From contig JBDOQK010000009.1 in the NCBI GenBank assembly GCA_040437565.1, positions 434,001-498,000 on the forward strand: 64,000 nucleotides of DNA. The letters are read 5' to 3'. This document shows, one piece after another, positions 58,591 to 64,000 of the stretch; position 1 is the stretch's first letter, and every line of letters starts with the position of its first letter. This DNA comes from Albugo candida. Its lineage: Eukaryota; Oomycota; Peronosporomycetes; Albuginales. The notes beneath the pieces were generated by a model that saw nothing but the letters and a program-made list of their open reading frames with translations, did no database searches and had not been told where the DNA came from. A program made the translations under genes and the position numbers.

Positions 58591-60533
58591 ACTTTATTGG
58601 GGGCTCGATCGGCTGTAAACTCTCTGAAACAGTGTATGCATTGTGATAATGCTGCTTCTCACATTATAAAGCATTATAAGACACTTGGCCCGCTCAGCGA
58701 AGCGCACGATATCGTGGAGGAGAAGGTTTTTTCCCTCACCATTACAAAGTTTGCTTGAGGTCAAGAGACAACACTAATGGTTGAATCAATTTCGTTTAAG
58801 ATTTTTCAGCTCAGTAAACACTCTAATGCTCTGCGCAGGAGTGCCTTTGGTTGCGAAATTATGCATTACTCCGGTGTTGAATGCTCCAGCCATCAGCTCT
58901 TAAGGAATCACATCCCCTTCTACGTCTTCATCTTAAGGATTGTTCTCTTGAACTTACGGTTCCTGCAGAAGCGAATTTTTAAGACCAAAACACCGCTGAT
59001 CAATCCCCGTTACAGCTTTATTTCGTCAAACGACCTGCATTTACTTTCTGGTGTCTGGTCCGCATGAAAAGCGCACGCCACCATGCTGATGTGAGGGCGT
59101 CTGGGGATACATTTGTAATTGGATACTGTTTTGTCTAGTGCAGGATATAGAGCCCCATTCATTCGACATTTGCAGCTTCGTTTAAATATGCCTGGCTGAC
59201 ACAAAAGTGAGTATCCAGCAATATCCGGGAAACCTTCTTTATGATAGGTGTGATGTCACCACCTCCCTGGATAGAGACTCCCCAATAGGTGAAGCAAAAA
59301 TTCTTGGCTTTATCTTACCCTCACCGCGTCATTCTTGCGACGCCTATATGCGTTTCACACCCACAGTGAGGATCGTGAGCATGTGCAAAATCTTGTCCTG
59401 CATACCCATTATTCCATCCGTGTTGACTTCTTCTTTTTCTTCATTCTTGGCTGTTCTTTCGCGATTGTCGGCATTCCTTGCCTTCTCGCGGCCATCTCCC
59501 GCGTCGATAGCATTCACTGCTGGGGCCGTAATCTGTTGATTTTTAAGATTCAAATCTCAAAAACTAAAGTAAGCATAAGTTTAGCCACCTCGTTTCTATA
59601 CTTTTTCTCTTCTGCGACCCACGCTTCCCATGATGGTCAGTGGCTTACGCAGCACCGATTTGAGAGCGGTTAGCCGAAAATATGCATTCCCGTCGAATTC
59701 CGATAGATTCATACTCGGCCGTGCCTTTGTGGTGTCTGCACACATTGAAGCAAGTATGGTTCGTGAAAAATTATACATTCGCCTTCACTGGAAAGGCTGA
59801 TTCTTGACGTTCGACTCGGTGTAGTTGAGTCGACCTGCTGTCAGGTGAGTAAACTACGCACTCCATTTGAAAATAACAAAGCTGGTTTAACTATTTCTTG
59901 ATAAAATTACGGTTACTATATGTGACTTGAATCTCAGGACGTAATAATATTAAGTCTATTCAGCTCTTCTTTCAATTTGATGCACTAGAATTGATGTCGT
60001 CCTCAACTTGCATCATCATTCTCATAACTGCCGTAAATCTCATAGCTGCCGAAACCTTAGTGTAGTAAACACCTTTGATTGTCGGCGTATATCTTCGGGG
60101 TATGCACGTGCCTCGGTGCGATTACTTGTCGGACCATGTATGCCTGTTGTACTTTAGGTGCACTGTGTTGTGTTTGACCTCTATTGACGTACTGATAGCC
60201 ACGTGATATATCATTCACAGTATCGTTGCCTCTTCGTCGTAACTCCTAACTATCTGAACAATTTACTTGATCCAGTTAACTTTTTCACCGCCGTTCTACA
60301 AACCCTACTTTCAAAGTCGATAATGAGACTGGATTCTGCCTCTTGCGCTTACAGCTAATTGGCATTCGATAAAAAGGAATGCTGTATATGGAATGCGCTT
60401 TCTTGTTACATGATCTGCCGCATTATCACCGTAATATGCATCTCATAGCGCTTTTCCATCGTCAGAATGCTGCAACTTTGCAATCAAAACGTTTTGAGGG
60501 ATTTCTCGGGGCACGGTGCGCACTTAGCACCGA
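58591..60533. other. unassigned region
   Basis: No recognisable gene. A charged minus-strand frame at 59344-59553 could be a decayed retroelement gag but lacks any motif. Nothing else is seen. Confidence 0.4.
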
Positions 60534-60999
60534 GATGAAATCTCAACAATTTCTACCTTTCTATATTTCACTACTCTAATACCCAGCGCCCAACTCACTG
60601 CTGATTATAAAGGAATATGTAGCATCCATTCGTGCACTGCGAAATATATGCCTGAAAGAGTGCATCGCGCAAACCATAAAAAGCTGCCCACAAAAGACTC
60701 AAATTTCTTGATAGTANNNNNNNNNNNNNNNNNNNNNNNNNNNNNNNNNNNNNNNNNNNNNNNNNNNNNNNNNNNNNNNNNNNNNNNNNNNNNNNNNNNN
60801 NNNNNNNNNNNNNNNNGATGAAATCTCAACAATTTCTACCTTTCTATATTTCACTACTCTAATACCCAGCGCCCAACTCACTGCTGATTATAAAGGAATA
60901 TGTAGCATCCATTCGTGCACTGCGAAATATATGCCTGAAAGAGTGCATCGCGCAAACCATAAAAAGCTGCCCACAAAAGACTCAAATTTCTTGATAGTA
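60534..60999. repeat. 183-bp duplication flanking a gap (assembly overlap)
   Basis: Bases 60534-60716 recur as 60817-60999 around the Ns at 60717-60816. The block holds part of the Copia fossil described next. Confidence 0.9.
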
Positions 61000-63200
61000 G
61001 GTGTCTTGGCTGTACTTACCGTCAAATTCTTAAAAGCTAATGCAAAAATATTAAAGTAATGCTGAACGGTAGGCCTAAGAGCCAAGTGCGCTTGATGTAA
61101 AGCATCTTCGCTATTAGTTCGCGTAGTTACGGCTTATGATCCAATGAATTCTCATCCTCTTCGCTGCAGTGAACTCGCATGCATAAACTCTTGCTGACCT
61201 GTTTCCTGCAGCACATATCGCTGGTACCAGTATATCTTTTACATGCACTCTCAGATTTTAATTCTATTTGAAGGTTGCTTGTGACGTAAACATGAGTCCG
61301 TGAGACTTTACGTCTTAGTTTCATGCTGTAAATACGGTTCTGTACCTCTAGTATCACTCGGTCGTTATACAAACATCGCGTTCCTTAGTCGATGCTTCAT
61401 TCCTTGAGTGACGCGCACATAAAATTCCATTTGTTTATGTTCTTTCCTCTACGTAAGCGTTAGGTACGGCTTCAATCCTTGCTAGCATATAATAGACCCT
61501 AGATAAACCTATTATGAGCTCCGGTGCTCTCAAGTTCATGACTTATGCAAATATACGACGTAAGTAAAACCGAATACTTTTAATTCTCACAGGAAAGCAT
61601 TATTGCGTCAAGCGCTCCAAATTGCCTTATGTATTCGCTTTTGGTTTAAATACCCACTTTTCCCCAAGTAATTGATTTCACCGGTTCTTGGAACGACGGT
61701 CCTTGTCTGATTTCCCGTAATTGAGGCTCGTTCTGCTTCTGCAGCCTCCTTGTATTTGACTTGCTTTTCTTACTTCATTGCTTGACTACACGTCTTCCGT
61801 CTGACTTGATTAATGCTTCCAGATTTTCTAGTGCTGCAATTTTTGTGGCATGGTCTCTGGCGACCTTCTATCTTCTTGGCTATTGACCCTCTTCTACGTG
61901 TGTAGCCCAACTCATAAGGGCCATGAAGAAGTTGATGTCCTTAGGAGTTTCAATGCCTGCATGTGTCAAATCACTTTGAGGAACCTTGAGATATTCATTT
62001 CCTCCATCCAAATTGCCTTCGCATGTCTTACATAATGAGTTACATACGCAGTCTCTGATTCGTGACAAACGATTCGCACATCTTGGTTTCATCGCATTGA
62101 TAGATGAGAGCTCCTCGTTGGCTTCGTATGCCACGACATCAATACGACTTGATTCCTTCCTGTTGAAAATCTATAAAGGTGACCGCCATCCTTGATCCGC
62201 TCTGCTTTGCAGATCTTCAAAACTATAACGTTAAAGAACTTCCTGATATCATTCCTTCACCAGTGTATTGAGCCATCTATGGACTCGTTTAGCTTTTTCA
62301 TAGGAGACTCAATTTCCCCTTTATTCTCAACCTGCTGATCTTTTTTCGTACTCCTATTTCCTTATGAAATATTTCGAAAGTATTGTGCTCTACGCTGCCA
62401 TTAAAGTAAATCAAGAGCTATTGGAAACTTTCAGCTGGTTCCGTCTTGGCAAAGACAAGTACACGCGACGAAGTAATGAAAAGTCGATGTGATGTACCAA
62501 ATATCGATTCAAATTTCTTAATGATTGATCCTATGAATTCCCTATATATCACTCACCAATTTGTTCCACTGGTGTATACCTGCATGTATCCTGTCGAGAC
62601 TTCGCTTCTTTTGTTTACTTACTTTCCGCTTCAGTAACACGTATTGCTTGCCGTTATCTATTTCTATGCATGATTTTGGAAGTTTTCTAATCCACACGAA
62701 AGTATCGTAGTTGAGATGATGAAACCGTTGATGGAATTGTAAAAGACCTCCCATCTTTTTGTTTGATTTGTTCACGGACCTAACTGAAGCCACTATATCA
62801 ATGACACTGGGGAGCGTTCTTGATCTTCTTTCTCAATAAAGAGGGCTTTTTCACCAGATTTCCTTCGAGCACAATCGTTCCTGCAGAGGTACGCTAGCCT
62901 TCTCTCAAACAATGCGGTTGATACCCATTTTCATCATTCGACTCCAGCTTGCATACGAGACAATATATCAGGTTACTCTAACTGAATGTTGCACATGAAT
63001 TAAGATTTCCCTCATTATTTCCGATCCTGTAGCAAGTCGAATTCAGTGAAGATACTCTCTGGATCCTCTGTCTTAGATGCACACTTTTTCCGTCGCTTCC
63101 ATTCGGGTATCTGAGAAGGATGTCTTCATTTCTAGAAGATCTCTTGTTCCGGCAATCTCTGTTCATATGCTTCTTTTTCCGCGACTGCATCGGTCTATTT
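60600..63200 (-). mobile_element. Ty1/Copia fossil, heavily decayed
   Basis: On the minus strand, parts occur in Copia order. A gag zinc-knuckle-like stretch lies near 63180 (KKHMNRDCRNK). A pre-integrase region lies near 62790-62640 (LLQFHQRFHHLNYDTFVW). A polymerase C-terminal segment lies near 61000-60610 (KFESFVGSFLWFARCTLSG). The integrase and reverse transcriptase core between them are nearly unreadable. No terminal repeats were found. It is broken in many places, older-looking than the other Copia copies, and its ends are approximate. Confidence 0.65.
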
Positions 63201-64000
63201 GCTTCCTTAGCTTAAGCCCTTGACCGCACCTATACAGTATTTCTTGCTTCTCTTGGTGTATTACTGATGGCGTTATCTGAGTCTATAAGATCGCCCTAGT
63301 GACAAGAACCTTCGACTCGCCTTGTTATGCCTTCTATATCTGTACTAGCGCGGGACGTCAGAGCTTGTGCAAAGTGAAGACTTTCGTACGTCAAAACGCT
63401 TTCCACTAACACATCATCCTATCCAATGACTTTTAGCTTACTGCCGAGAAGAATAAACAGTGCTTGATCCACGAGTGTCCAGTCGTGGTATGCCGTAAAG
63501 AGCCGTTTTGCCTGATTGTTTGTGACGTGAACTATAAATACTTCGTTGATGCAATCCACCACTTTTACGATAAAGCGGTGACTCATCCACTGATTATTTG
63601 CTACTTGTTGTATCTTAGCGCTCTCCCACGAAGATATCGTCCTAGCACTTGACCTTCTCTATTCTACTTCATACCGTCGGGTTCTGTCTGGACATGCGAT
63701 AGTTGTCGCAAATGGCGCTATGAGTTATGATTATATTTCCTTCCCAAACGACGGCTGGAATGTGATATTCATATCTCTGGTTGCCGAAGAGCTGATTTGG
63801 TTTAGCCCGTACAGAGCATTGTTTTGCATGCCATGGACAAAAGCTCTCCTCCTCCCACTTCTTTGATGATGTATTGGTCCCAAATTTAGGGGTGGCATTG
63901 TCAAGATCTACCCTTGATTATTCTGAATAGCAAATACGCTCTCGGCTCGTGTTGCTGGTGTCAGTTTAGGCGAGCCGACGCTACGCTCGATTTCGATCTC
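63201..64000. other. unassigned sequence to window end
   Basis: No supported feature. The frame 63464-63652 has no motif. It may be the outer part of the preceding Copia fossil, but no terminal repeat is recognisable. Confidence 0.4.

Noticed and set aside
1-64000. CRISPR arrays, rRNA, or bacterial-type operons
   Set aside because: No spaced short repeats, rRNA signatures or co-directional tightly packed gene runs are visible; introns and transposon types are eukaryotic.

Overview
The window looks like nuclear DNA of an oomycete, most probably a white rust (Albugo). The reasons are short spliceosomal introns (47-67 bp), a plant-type CIPK-like kinase with a NAF motif, a secreted cysteine protein carrying the CX2CX5G ('CCG') motif described for Albugo effectors, and a mixture of Copia and Gypsy fossils, Mutator-like elements (MULEs) and a tRNA-derived SINE. 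The species call is an inference.

Layout. The first 16.5 kb carries the recognisable host genes: a 5'-partial CIPK-like kinase (18-1608), a modular secreted CCG protein (2896-4695), a VPS8 orthologue in eight exons (10160-15012), and a SEH1 orthologue convergent with it (16493-15254, minus). From 16.5 kb to the end, the DNA is mostly transposon-derived or unrecognisable. It contains two SINE loci, a broken MULE transposase (24.9-25.7 kb), a nest of MULE-type inverted-repeat elements with 9-bp target duplications (25.8-27.3 kb), and two further members of that class (29.4-30.4 and 41.0-42.5 kb). It also contains a DDE transposase pseudogene (51.8-53.7 kb) and several Copia/Gypsy fossils. One intact secreted-protein gene (30496-31299) sits just downstream of a MULE, and a decayed relative of it lies at 47.46-47.67 kb.

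Assembly. There are sixteen 100-N gaps. At twelve of them the sequence ending at the last base before the Ns recurs starting at the first base after them (66 to 1323 bp). Ten of these I read as identical along their length, one has a single mismatch and one has a 43-bp indel. I read these as unmerged contig overlaps, not biological duplications. About 5.3 kb of the window is therefore probably counted twice, and lengths of elements spanning those gaps are inflated.

How the genes relate. VPS8 (CORVET endosomal tethering) and SEH1 (nuclear pore and the SEA/GATOR complex) are conserved housekeeping genes. The two secreted proteins are candidate effectors, and one of them lies in repeat-rich DNA, a common setting in oomycete pathogens. 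I found no operon-like system, CRISPR array or rRNA. The best candidate for something little described is the four-module cysteine architecture of the 599-residue CCG protein.
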